A stretch of 62,353 nucleotides of DNA from Symploca sp. SIO2E9 (GCA_010692645.1 JAAHGS010000027.1:1-62353); one strand, 5' to 3'. Counted from the stretch's first letter, positions 9,944 to 19,055 are shown. Numbers and translations: made by a program. The notes: a model not told the origin generated them from the letters alone.

Positions 9944-11449
9944 TTAATTCTGAGAAATTTGACGGATCGCTCTAGTTTGATCCAAGATCTCCTCTAGGTC
10001 TTCTTCAGACAAGTGTTCTATGTAGTTGACTTTAATCTCTTCTAACCAAGCTGTGAGTAAGTACTGGATTTCCTGCAATCTTTTCTCTGCCTGTATCTCT
10101 GAACCTACTGCTTGGCCGAGATGTTCGAGTAGGTTTCCCAACAGCTGATTTCCAACATCATCTTCCTCTAGTAGGCTTTCAAGGCTATCGCTGACAACTT
10201 GGGTGAAATCTGTGATCAGTTTATTACTCAGCTGACTTTGTAATTCTCCAATTCCTGGTACTTGGCTTAGTCCCTGGGAAAGAGGAGACTGGTTGATCAC
10301 TTTTTTGAGGTTATATTGCAGCAGTGCCTCTAGCTCTGGTCTGATTTTGGGGAGAATTTTATAAACCATCATCTGTAAAATAATGGTGGTTAGTTCTGCC
10401 AACTCATCAGTGTCATTGAGGTCAATGTAGGGACGAGCTTCCTGTTGCAATAGGAATTTGGCAACGTCTCCCTCATTAATTGATCTTTGAACCTCGTTAA
10501 TTACTTTAATCACCACTATTTCCGTCATGTCTTCGGCAATTTCAGCAACGAATCCCTGACGAACTTGCTTTTCAATGCGACTGAGATCAATAATCCTAGC
10601 TTGTTCTAAGCGAATTGTTACCGGAATGATACGCAACCAGCGCCAAATGGGGATTAGGAACAAGATATCATACCACCGCCACAGCATGGCATCTAGCCAA
10701 CTGACACCAGTACGACGCTGAGAGATCCACCAGGTTCGCGTCAGGAATTCTAAACTAATTACCACAAAAAATGGAAAATCAATCAACCCAAACAAGTCTA
10801 CAAATTTGCCATTTTCACCAATTGGACGGAAGTAGTTGCTTTCAATTAGAGGTCGAATCTCAGTGTCGAAAAATTCAAGTTCTTGCGGCTGATTGATTAA
10901 GTTTTCTTGACTCCAGAACTGCCTAAATGCCTGTTTTGAAGAATCACTGTGATTGGGAAGATGATCCCGCATTTCATTTTTAATTTTCTCTAGAGTACCT
11001 GTCTTGTTTGCTATCTGAAACGGATTAGTATCAATCATTTCAATACTGCGACGACTCAAGTCTGCGAGAATTATTTCTATCTCTTTTGAGTGCACCTTGG
11101 GATCATCAAGCTTGTTTTCTAATTCGTCCACTTTTTGTAGGTACTGCTTGGTATCTCGGTAGGGGACAATTCCCTTAAACGGGTCATATAACTCAGTGAC
11201 ATTAGGGATTAACCAAGCAAAAGAGAGTGGAAAGCCTTCATATTCTAATGGACCGATTTTAAAGCTCAAAACCTGTACTTGGCGGTGTAGCCAAAAATCT
11301 CGCAGGGGGATGTAGCTGATGTCAAACAGCACCACAAGCAGATTCAGTAGTGCCAAAATCGCCATTAGTCTTTCAAACCAAAGGTTCTGGCGGCTTTTTC
11401 TTCTGTTTCTGATTAAGGCACTTTCTGTCTGGTTTTGCAAGGATGACAT
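9944..11449 (-). CDS. Conserved cyanobacterial membrane protein, unknown function
   Basis: A 501-residue protein I recognise only as a conserved cyanobacterial hypothetical. Hydrophobic segments lie near residues 29-50 (LMAILALLNLLVVLFDISYI), about 218-240 and about 255-275. Between the first two is a charged, probably extracytoplasmic helical loop. The C-terminal half (290-501) is acidic and helical, with repeated Leu-rich segments such as SLESLLEEDD. The three-helix layout with a WRWLRIIPV segment vaguely recalls ion-transport proteins, but no selectivity motif is present. The start ATG follows a basic N-terminus, which suits cytoplasmic retention. It shares strand and spacing with the pentapeptide protein upstream (140 bases), so the two may be co-transcribed. 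Confidence 0.7.
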   Translation of the reverse strand: MSSLQNQTESALIRNRRKSRQNLWFERLMAILALLNLLVVLFDISYIPLRDFWLHRQVQVLSFKIGPLEYEGFPLSFAWLIPNVTELYDPFKGIVPYRDTKQYLQKVDELENKLDDPKVHSKEIEIILADLSRRSIEMIDTNPFQIANKTGTLEKIKNEMRDHLPNHSDSSKQAFRQFWSQENLINQPQELEFFDTEIRPLIESNYFRPIGENGKFVDLFGLIDFPFFVVISLEFLTRTWWISQRRTGVSWLDAMLWRWYDILFLIPIWRWLRIIPVTIRLEQARIIDLSRIEKQVRQGFVAEIAEDMTEIVVIKVINEVQRSINEGDVAKFLLQQEARPYIDLNDTDELAELTTIILQMMVYKILPKIRPELEALLQYNLKKVINQSPLSQGLSQVPGIGELQSQLSNKLITDFTQVVSDSLESLLEEDDVGNQLLGNLLEHLGQAVGSEIQAEKRLQEIQYLLTAWLEEIKVNYIEHLSEEDLEEILDQTRAIRQISQN

Positions 11450-11589
11450 GGTTGAATCCCTCTTTTGTTACCCTCGTCAGAGAATATTTGAAACGTCGAG
11501 ATTTTCTGGCAATGCTCCGGAATTGATGTACGAAAACAGTCTGAAAACTGATTTAATTTTTATTCTCTCTCCAAAGTGATTAAAGAGGG

Positions 11590-12876
11590 TTAATGACCTA
11601 ACTTGTTGGGAATGCCTTGACAGCCACCGGGAATAGTTTTTCTGGACTTTTCGCCGCACCATTGACAGCAATAGCGGTGCTGTCGCTCATCCATCTTCTT
11701 GATGCCTGTAAAGTTAGCATTTTCCACAACAGCACCAGTATGAACTCCTGTGATATAGTCTGGTTCTTTTTCTCTACCTTTAGTGCGGCTGCGGGGGCTG
11801 GCAGTTTCTACTGAGCCGTAAAATAAACGGGTTCCTCTAAAATCTGCACTGGTAAGGTTGGCTTCATACAAGATACTTCGAGACAAATTTGCTTGCGCCA
11901 AGTTACAGTAAGAGAGATTAACTTTGAGCATATTTGCTTCACTCAGCTCACTCCAGCGCAAATCAGTCCCACTAAGATTTGCTCTCACCAACATAAGATC
12001 TAAGTCAATTACCCGCACTCCATCTTCCCTATCTTCTTGATAACCTCCATTTCCATCTAGTATTGGACGTCCCAAGTGACTATCCCGTTTCAGGGGTGTC
12101 AGCAAATTGGACTGGGACAAAAACCGCAGTACTTTTGCTTTGCCAATGGGGTCTACACTACTGAGAATAGCAGCAGTACGTCCTTCAGAAAATGACCGCT
12201 CTTGAGGCCAGTCTTCGAGCAATCCTTGATCATCTAAGGCTAATTCGGAAATTCCTTGAAAGTAAGCATCAATGGTTTGCTGTTGGGTGATTAGGTTTTG
12301 CTGAATTGTTAAGTCTTTAGAAATTACATATTGTCGCCAAGCAATATAGACGGCGAGAATAGCAATCATAATTTGCCCCAAAGCACCTACCCATTCTGCC
12401 CAAGAGCCAAATTCGTCCCATTTAGCTTGCTTTAACCAATTGCCTAGGGTTTGATAAACACCGACATATTTGAGTAAACCAGCGATCGCGCTAATAACAC
12501 CAATAAAGGCAATGATTTGTAATCTATTTTGTTTAGGGAACAAATCCCCTGCCAATTTTTGCAGAATTGGCCATATGACTGGCAGCGACACCACCAGTGC
12601 TAAGGAGGCTCCTGCTATCCCCATCCAGAAGTTATCAATCATTAAACCTGCAATCATTAAAGCGATCGCAGCGAGAATAATTAAGGAGATTGGTGTTGTT
12701 GTGGGAGCTTGATGCTCATCACTGCTTTTGTAGGTTAAAGTAGGCGGAGGCTCTACGGAGGGTTGTGGCTCTGTGTGGCTCTGTGTCACTGAACCACTGA
12801 GGGAGTCGGGCTGATTTTTGCCGTTGAGAGTTTCTAAGGTTGGACTAGATTGAGGAGGATCCGAGGGAGTAGTCAT
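11590..12876 (-). CDS. Membrane-anchored pentapeptide-repeat protein
   Basis: A 428-residue protein. It has a Pro/Ser/Thr-rich N-terminus, then about four membrane segments (near residues 62-80, 85-105, 122-140 and 163-182), a short coiled stretch and a pentapeptide-repeat block at about residues 290-350 (ANLSGTDLRWSELSEANM and following A(N/D)Lxx units). It ends in a Cys-rich segment (YCCQWCGEKSRKTIPGGC), a tail I have seen on related cyanobacterial proteins. The repeats should form a right-handed quadrilateral helix used for protein contacts, but the specific role is unknown. The ATG at 12876 is a reasonable start with a GGA-containing leader. Confidence 0.85.
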   Translation of the reverse strand: MTTPSDPPQSSPTLETLNGKNQPDSLSGSVTQSHTEPQPSVEPPPTLTYKSSDEHQAPTTTPISLIILAAIALMIAGLMIDNFWMGIAGASLALVVSLPVIWPILQKLAGDLFPKQNRLQIIAFIGVISAIAGLLKYVGVYQTLGNWLKQAKWDEFGSWAEWVGALGQIMIAILAVYIAWRQYVISKDLTIQQNLITQQQTIDAYFQGISELALDDQGLLEDWPQERSFSEGRTAAILSSVDPIGKAKVLRFLSQSNLLTPLKRDSHLGRPILDGNGGYQEDREDGVRVIDLDLMLVRANLSGTDLRWSELSEANMLKVNLSYCNLAQANLSRSILYEANLTSADFRGTRLFYGSVETASPRSRTKGREKEPDYITGVHTGAVVENANFTGIKKMDERQHRYCCQWCGEKSRKTIPGGCQGIPNKLGH

Positions 12877-12962
12877 TTTCCTTTAAATCAAGCAGGAGGG
12901 CAAGGCTATTTTAGTTGTACCTAGATAGGGTTTGCTGAGCAAATAGGGTTTTTTTGAACCTA

Positions 12963-13070
12963 TATAGCGCTACGCGCTACGGTTAGGACATCTTTTTTTG
13001 GAGTCAATTGATGATTTATTCTGTCTTTACAGCTAATGGTAGTGTCCTAACCAAAATGCGTACTGGTATA
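12963..13070. mobile_element. MITE-like element, type A
   Basis: A 108-base element with 28-base imperfect terminal inverted repeats (about 21 of 28 positions pair). Both arms begin TATA and end GGTTAGGACA. There is no coding capacity inside. The TA-bounded tips suggest mobilisation by an IS630/Tc1-mariner-type transposase. It lies in the gap between the pentapeptide gene and the next gene. Confidence 0.6.
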
Positions 13071-13148
13071 CCATATGTTGTTCCTCAAAACAACTATTTT
13101 TGGTCTTCTTTAAAGTTTTTTCTAACTGAAGTTCCCCTGGGCAATCGC

Positions 13149-13754
13149 TTAACCCAGAATACTAATTAAAATTTGGGTGAGTTGCTCAAGATCATCAGGA
13201 ACACGATATAAAGTGATATCCTGTGTGATTCTACGTTTTTGGCTATCTAACTTGCCAAATCGCCATACATCTCCAATGGTCACAGCACCATACAGTATGT
13301 TTGGCTCTTCTACCTGTGCCAGCGCAATCATTTCCACTGCCAGTTGAGTAAATCCTCGGGAAAGATCATCCTTTTTCGCTTCTATTACTAATAGGCTGCT
13401 GTGATTGTGCAGGAAGTAATCTAGATTACCTTTGAGCCAGTTATTGACAGTAAGTGGGTACTCAATTCGGATCTGGCACTGACAAAATCTTGCTACTTCC
13501 AACAATATGGGAGCAACTAATGTTTCCCTTCTAGCTGTTTCACTTGATAATCTCACTAGCGGTAAGACATCTTCTATTTGTTGTTGTAGGTATGGTAATC
13601 GATCTGATTGTTTGGTAGATTTGGGCAGTTGTAATCGTGCGGTGGTAAAGGAGTAGTCAAACTCTGCCAAAATTTCGTCTGCTTCGTAGGACATCTCGAA
13701 ATAGGAACGGAAGGTATAGGATTGTCCTTCTTGCAGAATTTTGGCTTTTGGCAT
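13149..13754 (-). CDS. PD-(D/E)XK nuclease-like protein (HsdR_N-like), unknown role
   Basis: A 201-residue protein. The middle contains a plausible nuclease core: ARRETLVAPILLEVARF, then GNLDYFLH and LLVIEAKKDDLSRGF. This gives the Asp...Glu-x-Lys pattern of restriction-endonuclease-like folds, as in the type I restriction HsdR N-terminal family. Such small stand-alone proteins are frequent in cyanobacteria, often near mobile sequences. No methyltransferase or specificity subunit is nearby, so it is not a complete restriction system. Nuclease activity is inferred from the motif only. MITE-like elements flank the region on both sides. Confidence 0.65.
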   Translation of the reverse strand: MPKAKILQEGQSYTFRSYFEMSYEADEILAEFDYSFTTARLQLPKSTKQSDRLPYLQQQIEDVLPLVRLSSETARRETLVAPILLEVARFCQCQIRIEYPLTVNNWLKGNLDYFLHNHSSLLVIEAKKDDLSRGFTQLAVEMIALAQVEEPNILYGAVTIGDVWRFGKLDSQKRRITQDITLYRVPDDLEQLTQILISILG

Positions 13755-13892
13755 TAGTTATCGTCTCTTTGCTGTGGCTAATGTCAAAAGTTTAGCGTAG
13801 CTTGCTTTCAGTAGCAGTGTAAAAGTCACATATCCTTTTTTCCTATAAACTTCAAATAGGTAGCCAGCGCTGTCACAATGAGGTTCACTTAT

Positions 13893-14318
13893 TCACTCGG
13901 TAGTAGCATTATGACGAGACTTCCAAATTATTTCCTCCAATCGCTCGAAGACATGGTGAACTTCTCTTTGAGAGTAGATTTGGTAAAAAAGAAGTAAGAA
14001 CATTGAAAAAAGGATTAATAATAACACTGTAAACTGCAAGTACTTTTTCCAGTTAGTACTTATAAACTTTAATACTTTGCTCCAAGTAGTATGGAGCAAG
14101 TGCTTAGTTCTTCGTCTCAATTTTGTACTACTGATACAGCTTACTAGAACTACAATCAGTAAAACTTTGAACAAGTTAGGAGCATTTACTGCTAAAAGGC
14201 AGAGAATAAGACCTGCAATATTTACTGAGATTACGATTCCTAATATCAGACTTCTCTTTAGGTATATTTGAAGCGCCTCATTCAAAGGACGTTCAAAAGG
14301 AAGTTTATTGCTTGCCAT
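13893..14318 (-). CDS. Small membrane protein, unknown
   Basis: A 141-residue protein with three hydrophobic segments (about residues 22-45, 48-65 and 92-113). A basic cytoplasmic loop (KLRRRTKHLLHTTWSKVLKF) lies between the second and third. I do not recognise a family. Its start overlaps the end of the upstream gene by 14 bases, so the two are translationally coupled and probably act together. Confidence 0.55.
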   Translation of the reverse strand: MASNKLPFERPLNEALQIYLKRSLILGIVISVNIAGLILCLLAVNAPNLFKVLLIVVLVSCISSTKLRRRTKHLLHTTWSKVLKFISTNWKKYLQFTVLLLILFSMFLLLFYQIYSQREVHHVFERLEEIIWKSRHNATTE

Positions 14319-14601
14319 TGTTTCTAAAGTTTTGAATATCCAGCCAAGTTTTGATAATTAATCTTAATAAGTCCTTGATAATAAACGAGATAACAGTTAT
14401 TAAAGTCGAGACTCCAAAAACCCACTGAAATACTCTCAAAATTAGTAAATCTAAGTCTTTAAGCTCAAGACGATCAATACATTTTGCTGTCACCCAGGTA
14501 AGGGCAACCCAAGCAACGAGAAATATTGAATCCATTAGGATTGTACTGATTATCTTCAGACGCTCTACTAAGGATTCCTTTAGTTCGCCTAAAATCTCCA
14601 T
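14305..14601 (-). CDS. Small membrane protein, unknown
   Basis: A 98-residue protein with two hydrophobic segments (about residues 20-40 and 55-80). It overlaps the following 141-residue membrane protein by 14 bases. The pair may form a small membrane complex, but nothing in the sequence points to a function. The gene starts 98 bases downstream (on its own strand) of a MITE-like element, so its promoter may lie in or near that element. Confidence 0.5.
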   Translation of the reverse strand: MEILGELKESLVERLKIISTILMDSIFLVAWVALTWVTAKCIDRLELKDLDLLILRVFQWVFGVSTLITVISFIIKDLLRLIIKTWLDIQNFRNNGKQ

Positions 14602-14699
14602 AACTAGATATTTTAAATGGCAGTATCATCTAGTTGGCTATAAAGTATCAAAATTTAATAATATTTGTAGATTGGATTGAGGTAATAAAACCTCACACA

Positions 14700-14801
14700 T
14701 ATAACGCTTCGTGCTGGTGTGTTTACAAATCACAAATCGAGGCTTGATCAACAAGCATATAGAACATTTGTACTGTAAATAGACGAAAACGAACTACTAT
14801 A
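14700..14801. mobile_element. MITE-like element, type B copy 1
   Basis: A 102-base element bounded by TATAACGCTT and ACTACTATA. It aligns without gaps to the 102-base copy at 46183-46284, with about four-fifths of positions identical by eye, including GCTGGTGTGTTTACAAATCA and TTTGTACTGTAA. It is non-coding. Confidence 0.7.
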
Positions 14802-14850
14802 TATCCCACCTTCCGCACTTCACAATCTAATACCTAATGATTACGTATTT

Positions 14851-14947
14851 TGAGTAGCTTGGCAATCAGCTTCGCTGGTGCCGAAGGCAATCGCCAAAAT
14901 CGAAAATCTTTAAGTATAAATACTCAAGGTGATCGCCAAGCTACCCA
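14851..14947. mobile_element. MITE-like inverted-repeat element, type C
   Basis: A 97-base segment with 17-base terminal inverted repeats (TGAGTAGCTTGGCAATC on the left, its near-complement ending GCCAAGCTACCCA on the right; 15 of 17 pair). It encloses short GCCGAAGGCAATCGCC-type palindromic sequence typical of cyanobacterial intergenic repeats. It is non-coding. The 14602-15244 gap holds this, the type B copy and the array at 15203, with no gene visible. Confidence 0.5.
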
Positions 14948-15202
14948 AGCTTAATGTACTACTTTTTATGTTATAAACTGAAGTACGGAAAGTGGAATAT
15001 ATTAGATCTCTCCAATAATTATGCTAGAACCCTTATGCTCCCGTTTCTAAATCGAGGTTTCTGGAGATGTCTATTGGAAACGAGTTGGGTTTCACTTCGT
15101 TCTACCCAACCTACAGTTGTTGAAGTTTATTGGTTGGACATGATATGATTTCTCGGCAACGAGAACTAAGAAATCAGATAAGCTACAACACATCAAGAAC
15201 AT

Positions 15203-15226
15203 TTATTACTTATTACTTATTACTTA
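15203..15226. repeat. Heptamer array ATTACTT x3
   Basis: Tandem ATTACTT units ending 19 bases downstream of the stop codon of the GH74-like gene. Unit and orientation match the arrays at the 3' ends of the genes at 2972 and 34041. Confidence 0.75.
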
Positions 15227-15244
15227 ACATTCAGGCAATCAATA

Positions 15245-17605
15245 TTAAGCATTGGGACTATCAAAGTAATAAATTCCCCTACCGCCAGTACCGATAAATA
15301 CCAATCCAAATTTCTGCTTACTAGCCTCCATGAACTTAGGATTGTTACCAATAGGATTTTCAGGATCACTAATGTATGTCCAAGTTTCTCCTTGATCTAG
15401 AGAACGAAAGATGCCCGAGGTTCTATCCTGGTTAGTGCGATCGCTATTACTAGCAATTTTCCCATATAAATAAAGCGCTGGAGTTGTACTTCCTCTTGGC
15501 GGCTTGCCGAAGGCAAATAGATAAGCTTGCTCTACCCCAGCAATCTGGGAGAAACTCTTGCCGCCGTTTGTTGAGTGGTAAAGTCCATTTTTATCAAGAC
15601 TAATCCAGACTTCACCCTTTACTCCTGGCATGGTTTTGAGGGAGTGCCACTTGTTTTCACCAGAGAGGGATTTGTAGACAACCTCAAAAGATGCGCCCCC
15701 GTCAGTACTACGATAAACTTGGTCATTATAGTAATAGTAAAAAGTATTGCCTTCTACTGGATCTGCTGCTAGGGATTGAGACCAGTTCCAAGAGCCTTCT
15801 GGTCCAGGGGGCAAGCCAGAGACTCTTTGCCAAGAAGCACCGCCGTCAGTCGTGCGTATAGCTTGATCCTGACTAATAGTAACCACAAATAGATCTGGGT
15901 TGGTTGCCGACATCGCTACCCGCATCGGCATTTTCTGCTTGGGAAACGAGGCAAATTCCTGCCAGGTTTTGCCACCGTCTTGGGAAGTGGCTCCTGTGTA
16001 GGTGTTGTTCCACCGCCTGCCACCGACACGCACCATTCGTAATGGCTTAGTTTCACAGTAGGCAATACTGTAAGTATCCTGAAATGAGGGACCACTACTG
16101 CCAAATTCTCGGGATGGGTAAGCATTTAATCCCTTGTCGTGGTAGAAACCATCCACATCAGCCAAGGCACTCAATAACATTACTCCACTTGGCGGTGAAA
16201 CTAGGGAAAAAACAACTGTTGCCTCATATCCCTGTATATAGTTACTCCAGACTACTTGCTTAGCCCTGATGTCCTCTGTGCGCCATACTCCGTACCAGTC
16301 GCTTAGCCAAACTCTGTCTGTAACTTTTGGGTCAAACTCAATAGCAGAGACTGATGGCTGCTTGAGCATAATGCCCTCCCACCAAGAAACCCTGTTATTT
16401 GTAGCTCGTCTTTTCTGTGTCCAAGTCTTGCCGCCATCTACAGACCAATAAATATTGGTGGCAGACTTTTCCCTAGTGCTGACTACTATTTCCTGAGGCG
16501 AATGGGGATTAACACTCAAACCATTAAAGGCTTTTTTAGAATTCTTGGGTGTAATCTGTCTCCAAACTCCGTTAGCATATGTACTAACGCCTGGTTTTTT
16601 GGCACTAGTCACATACAGTGTGCTGTCGCTGGCAACAACCAGGCGATTGGCAGCTTGTGGGCTTTGGTCTATTTTGTCCCAATTCAAACCAAGGTCCGTG
16701 GAGCGATAAATTCCCTCTCCGTAGGCATTAGCATAAACTAATCCAGGGATATTTTTGTCAAAGGCGATCGACAAGATGCCAATGTTATTGTTTGGCTGGC
16801 TGGGGAAGGAAGTTACCTGATTCCAAGTTACACCAGCATCTGATGATTTCCAGAGACCATCGAGTCGTGAACCAAAGAAAATTACTTTGGAATCAGAGGG
16901 ATTAACAACTAGTCTCTCTCCTGCCCAGCGTTTGGGTTCATTACCACCCATTTTTAAGTCTAGATTAAGCTTGACCCAGGTTTCGCCTTGATCAGTGGAT
17001 TTAAAGATAGTTCCTTTGTGGGGCCACCAGTTAGCACTGTAAGCACCTGCGGCGATATAGAGGATTTGTGAATTGTTTGGATCCAGCGCTAATCCTTCTC
17101 CTGAGTAGTAATTGAGCTGCTCAAGCCGAAAGTGATCTGTTAAGGGTTTCCAGCGCTGAGTCTTTCTATGCCAACGATAAAAACCGCTAACATCAGTTTT
17201 AAGGTAAACTAAGTCTTTTTGTAAGGGATGAAGGTAGATTCCTGTAACGTAACCGCCTCCACCAATTGAGACATTTGTCCAGGTGTTTTGTCGATGGTTC
17301 GGAGCAATTGCCAGTTTAGCAGTTCCAGCAATTAAATTTGTCAGGTTCCTAGTAATATTGATTGGCTGTAGATCGATTGTCCAAGGGGCAGCGTCAAAGG
17401 CAATTACCCCAAGGGGGTAGCGCAAAGTAATTGCAGCTACTAGGGCAATGGTCAACAGGCAAACTGATTGGCACCAAAGGCGGCGATAAATATGAGATTG
17501 AGAGTGAAGCACCCTGTTAGAGAATACTATAGATAAGTAAATCCCTGTCGCTAAAATAACTAAGCTAGCGATAGCTTTTGCTGTGATTCCAACTAGTTCG
17601 CCCAT
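15245..17605 (-). CDS. Membrane-anchored GH74-like glycosidase
   Basis: A 786-residue protein with two N-terminal membrane segments (about residues 5-30 and 46-66), then a large beta-propeller region. The start of the propeller (GGGYVTGIYLHP, LVYLKTDVSGFYRW, GERLVVNPSD, GLWKSSDAGVTW) matches GH74 xyloglucan/beta-glucan hydrolases. Nine Asp-box turns (S-x-D-x-G-x-T-W type) run through it. Candidate catalytic acids are Asp138 in TDVSG and Asp483 in LADVDGFYHD, the two places where GH74 enzymes carry theirs. Substrate is unknown. As last gene of an exopolysaccharide locus it may trim or release the polymer in the periplasm. I prefer the ATG at 17605 over the TTG at 17611. A degraded copy of its 5' end lies at 18874-19028. 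Confidence 0.8.
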   Translation of the reverse strand: MGELVGITAKAIASLVILATGIYLSIVFSNRVLHSQSHIYRRLWCQSVCLLTIALVAAITLRYPLGVIAFDAAPWTIDLQPINITRNLTNLIAGTAKLAIAPNHRQNTWTNVSIGGGGYVTGIYLHPLQKDLVYLKTDVSGFYRWHRKTQRWKPLTDHFRLEQLNYYSGEGLALDPNNSQILYIAAGAYSANWWPHKGTIFKSTDQGETWVKLNLDLKMGGNEPKRWAGERLVVNPSDSKVIFFGSRLDGLWKSSDAGVTWNQVTSFPSQPNNNIGILSIAFDKNIPGLVYANAYGEGIYRSTDLGLNWDKIDQSPQAANRLVVASDSTLYVTSAKKPGVSTYANGVWRQITPKNSKKAFNGLSVNPHSPQEIVVSTREKSATNIYWSVDGGKTWTQKRRATNNRVSWWEGIMLKQPSVSAIEFDPKVTDRVWLSDWYGVWRTEDIRAKQVVWSNYIQGYEATVVFSLVSPPSGVMLLSALADVDGFYHDKGLNAYPSREFGSSGPSFQDTYSIAYCETKPLRMVRVGGRRWNNTYTGATSQDGGKTWQEFASFPKQKMPMRVAMSATNPDLFVVTISQDQAIRTTDGGASWQRVSGLPPGPEGSWNWSQSLAADPVEGNTFYYYYNDQVYRSTDGGASFEVVYKSLSGENKWHSLKTMPGVKGEVWISLDKNGLYHSTNGGKSFSQIAGVEQAYLFAFGKPPRGSTTPALYLYGKIASNSDRTNQDRTSGIFRSLDQGETWTYISDPENPIGNNPKFMEASKQKFGLVFIGTGGRGIYYFDSPNA

Positions 17606-17634
17606 GACCAAATGCCACTATTTAGATTAGCTGA

Positions 17635-18657
17635 TTAACTAGACTGCTCCTGGAGAATCTGGCGTCGCTGGTTTGTCCCTGTCTGCTTCAATGCTAAAGC
17701 TTCCACTTGTTGGTAAATGGACTGGGGTAAAAACGAGAGTAAATAGGCAGCTCCTCCAGTCAAAATTGTGCGACGTGGCTCCTCTAAGAGAATGCGCCAG
17801 TGAGTAGCTATAGCGCGGTGGAATAATTCCACTGCCTTTGAGCCATCTCGTGCACTTACTGCTCTTCTGGCAACATACCTTAGATAGTAAGCTTTAACTG
17901 GATTTTCCCACTTAGCTACAAATTTTGGCGCATAAGAACGGGTTTTTTCCAGGATCATCTCCACAGAATCTAATTTGTTCTGCAAGCTTGATGAGATTCC
18001 CTGTGAGTTGACTCGATACAGAGTTAAGGCTTCCGGAATACCTTCTATCTGCCAAGATGTCTGAAAGACTATGCGCAGCCAGCATTCAACATCCTGCGAA
18101 ACACGGAAGTTTTCATCAAAATAGAAATCTTCCACATAACCATGAATATTGTCTTGATACTTAATTGCTGCAAACACCTCTTTGCGAAACACACCTGCTG
18201 AACCGTTTCCTATAGGATTACGGCAAATTACATGGTGTGGATCGATATTTTTGAGTCTTGGCATTTGGTAAATACCTAAGGATTTACCATCCTCATCAAT
18301 GAAAGCAGAGCGGCTAAAGCTAATCCCTACATCTGGAGAACTATTCAGGTGTTGAACATGCTTTTCGAGTTTTTCTGGTAACCAGAGGTCATCAGGGTCT
18401 AAAAAAGCTAAATATTCTCCCTGAGCATGACGAATACCTGTATTTCTGGCTCCAGACAAGCCTCGATTTTGTTGTCGAAAAATCTTAATTCTTGAATCTT
18501 GGAACTGCTGGCAGATTTCGATACTCCTGTCAGGAGAATCATCATCAATAATCAGCAATTCAAAATTGTCATAGGTTTGCTCCAAAACTGAATTCACCGT
18601 CGCAGCTATAAATTTCTCAGCTCGATAAACTGGAACGATGATAGATACTTTATTCAT
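17635..18657 (-). CDS. GT2 family glycosyltransferase (tandem copy 1)
   Basis: A 340-residue inverting glycosyltransferase of the GT-A fold, cytoplasmic. Motifs are VSIIVPVYRAEKFI, LLIIDDDSPDRS, GLSGARNTGIRHAQGEY and the DXD-type LAFLDPDDLWLPEKL. The C-terminal third carries a motif shared with the next two genes (EEPRRTILTGGAAYLL). The start is set at the ATG 18657, which gives exactly the 340 residues of its two paralogues; the longer TTG start is unlikely. It is probably a sugar-adding enzyme in repeat-unit assembly. It sits 29 bases before the GH74-like gene. About 24 bases just upstream of the coding region (near 18667) match the upstream flank of copy 2, so the duplicated segment included the promoter-proximal flank. 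Confidence 0.92.
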   Translation of the reverse strand: MNKVSIIVPVYRAEKFIAATVNSVLEQTYDNFELLIIDDDSPDRSIEICQQFQDSRIKIFRQQNRGLSGARNTGIRHAQGEYLAFLDPDDLWLPEKLEKHVQHLNSSPDVGISFSRSAFIDEDGKSLGIYQMPRLKNIDPHHVICRNPIGNGSAGVFRKEVFAAIKYQDNIHGYVEDFYFDENFRVSQDVECWLRIVFQTSWQIEGIPEALTLYRVNSQGISSSLQNKLDSVEMILEKTRSYAPKFVAKWENPVKAYYLRYVARRAVSARDGSKAVELFHRAIATHWRILLEEPRRTILTGGAAYLLSFLPQSIYQQVEALALKQTGTNQRRQILQEQSS

Positions 18658-18873
18658 TGTTATCAAACACCCTTACTCACAACTACACTTGTTAATTGAG
18701 TTATCTAGTACAACTAGCTGGTTAGAGATTGAAGAAAGAATGTAAGAGTTAACTTTCTCCAGGCTTGCAGCCTCGTACTATATTTAGTTTGCCGTAGAAT
18801 ATCACATCAGGCTACTATTAAAAGGAATATGTTAAAAAGAATATTAGAGAGAATGTATCTAATATTCAATCTC

Positions 18874-19028
18874 TCAGATTCCTGGTGATATTGGTTGACT
18901 CTAGAGCGATTGCCCTTTGGGCAATGGCAAAGCCAATCGCAGCTACTAGGACAATGGTCAACAGGCGAACTGTTTGGCACAAGAAGCGGCAGTGGTAAAT
19001 ATGAGAGTTAAGCACAATCTTAGATAAG
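18874..19028 (-). pseudogene. Degraded 5' fragment of the GH74-like gene
   Basis: This non-coding stretch aligns with 17338-17536, the start of the GH74-like gene. Shared blocks include GCAGCTACTAGG, CAATGGTCAACAGGC and TAAATATGAGA, broken by substitutions and small gaps. It sits the same distance after GT2 copy 2 as the real gene does after copy 1. It is therefore the truncated end of a tandem duplication of the GT2-GH74 junction. A short GCCctttGGGC palindrome has entered the remnant near 18910. The rest of 18658-19055 shows nothing recognisable. Confidence 0.75.
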
Positions 19029-19055
19029 ACTCTAACAAAGGCGATGTGATCTTAG

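Noticed and set aside
11720-11728. Isolated TTTTCCACA
   Set aside because: A single site inside the pentapeptide gene, not part of a cluster; treated as background for the DnaA-box count.
13149-13754. Complete restriction-modification system
   Set aside because: Only a nuclease-like protein is visible; no methyltransferase or specificity subunit lies nearby.
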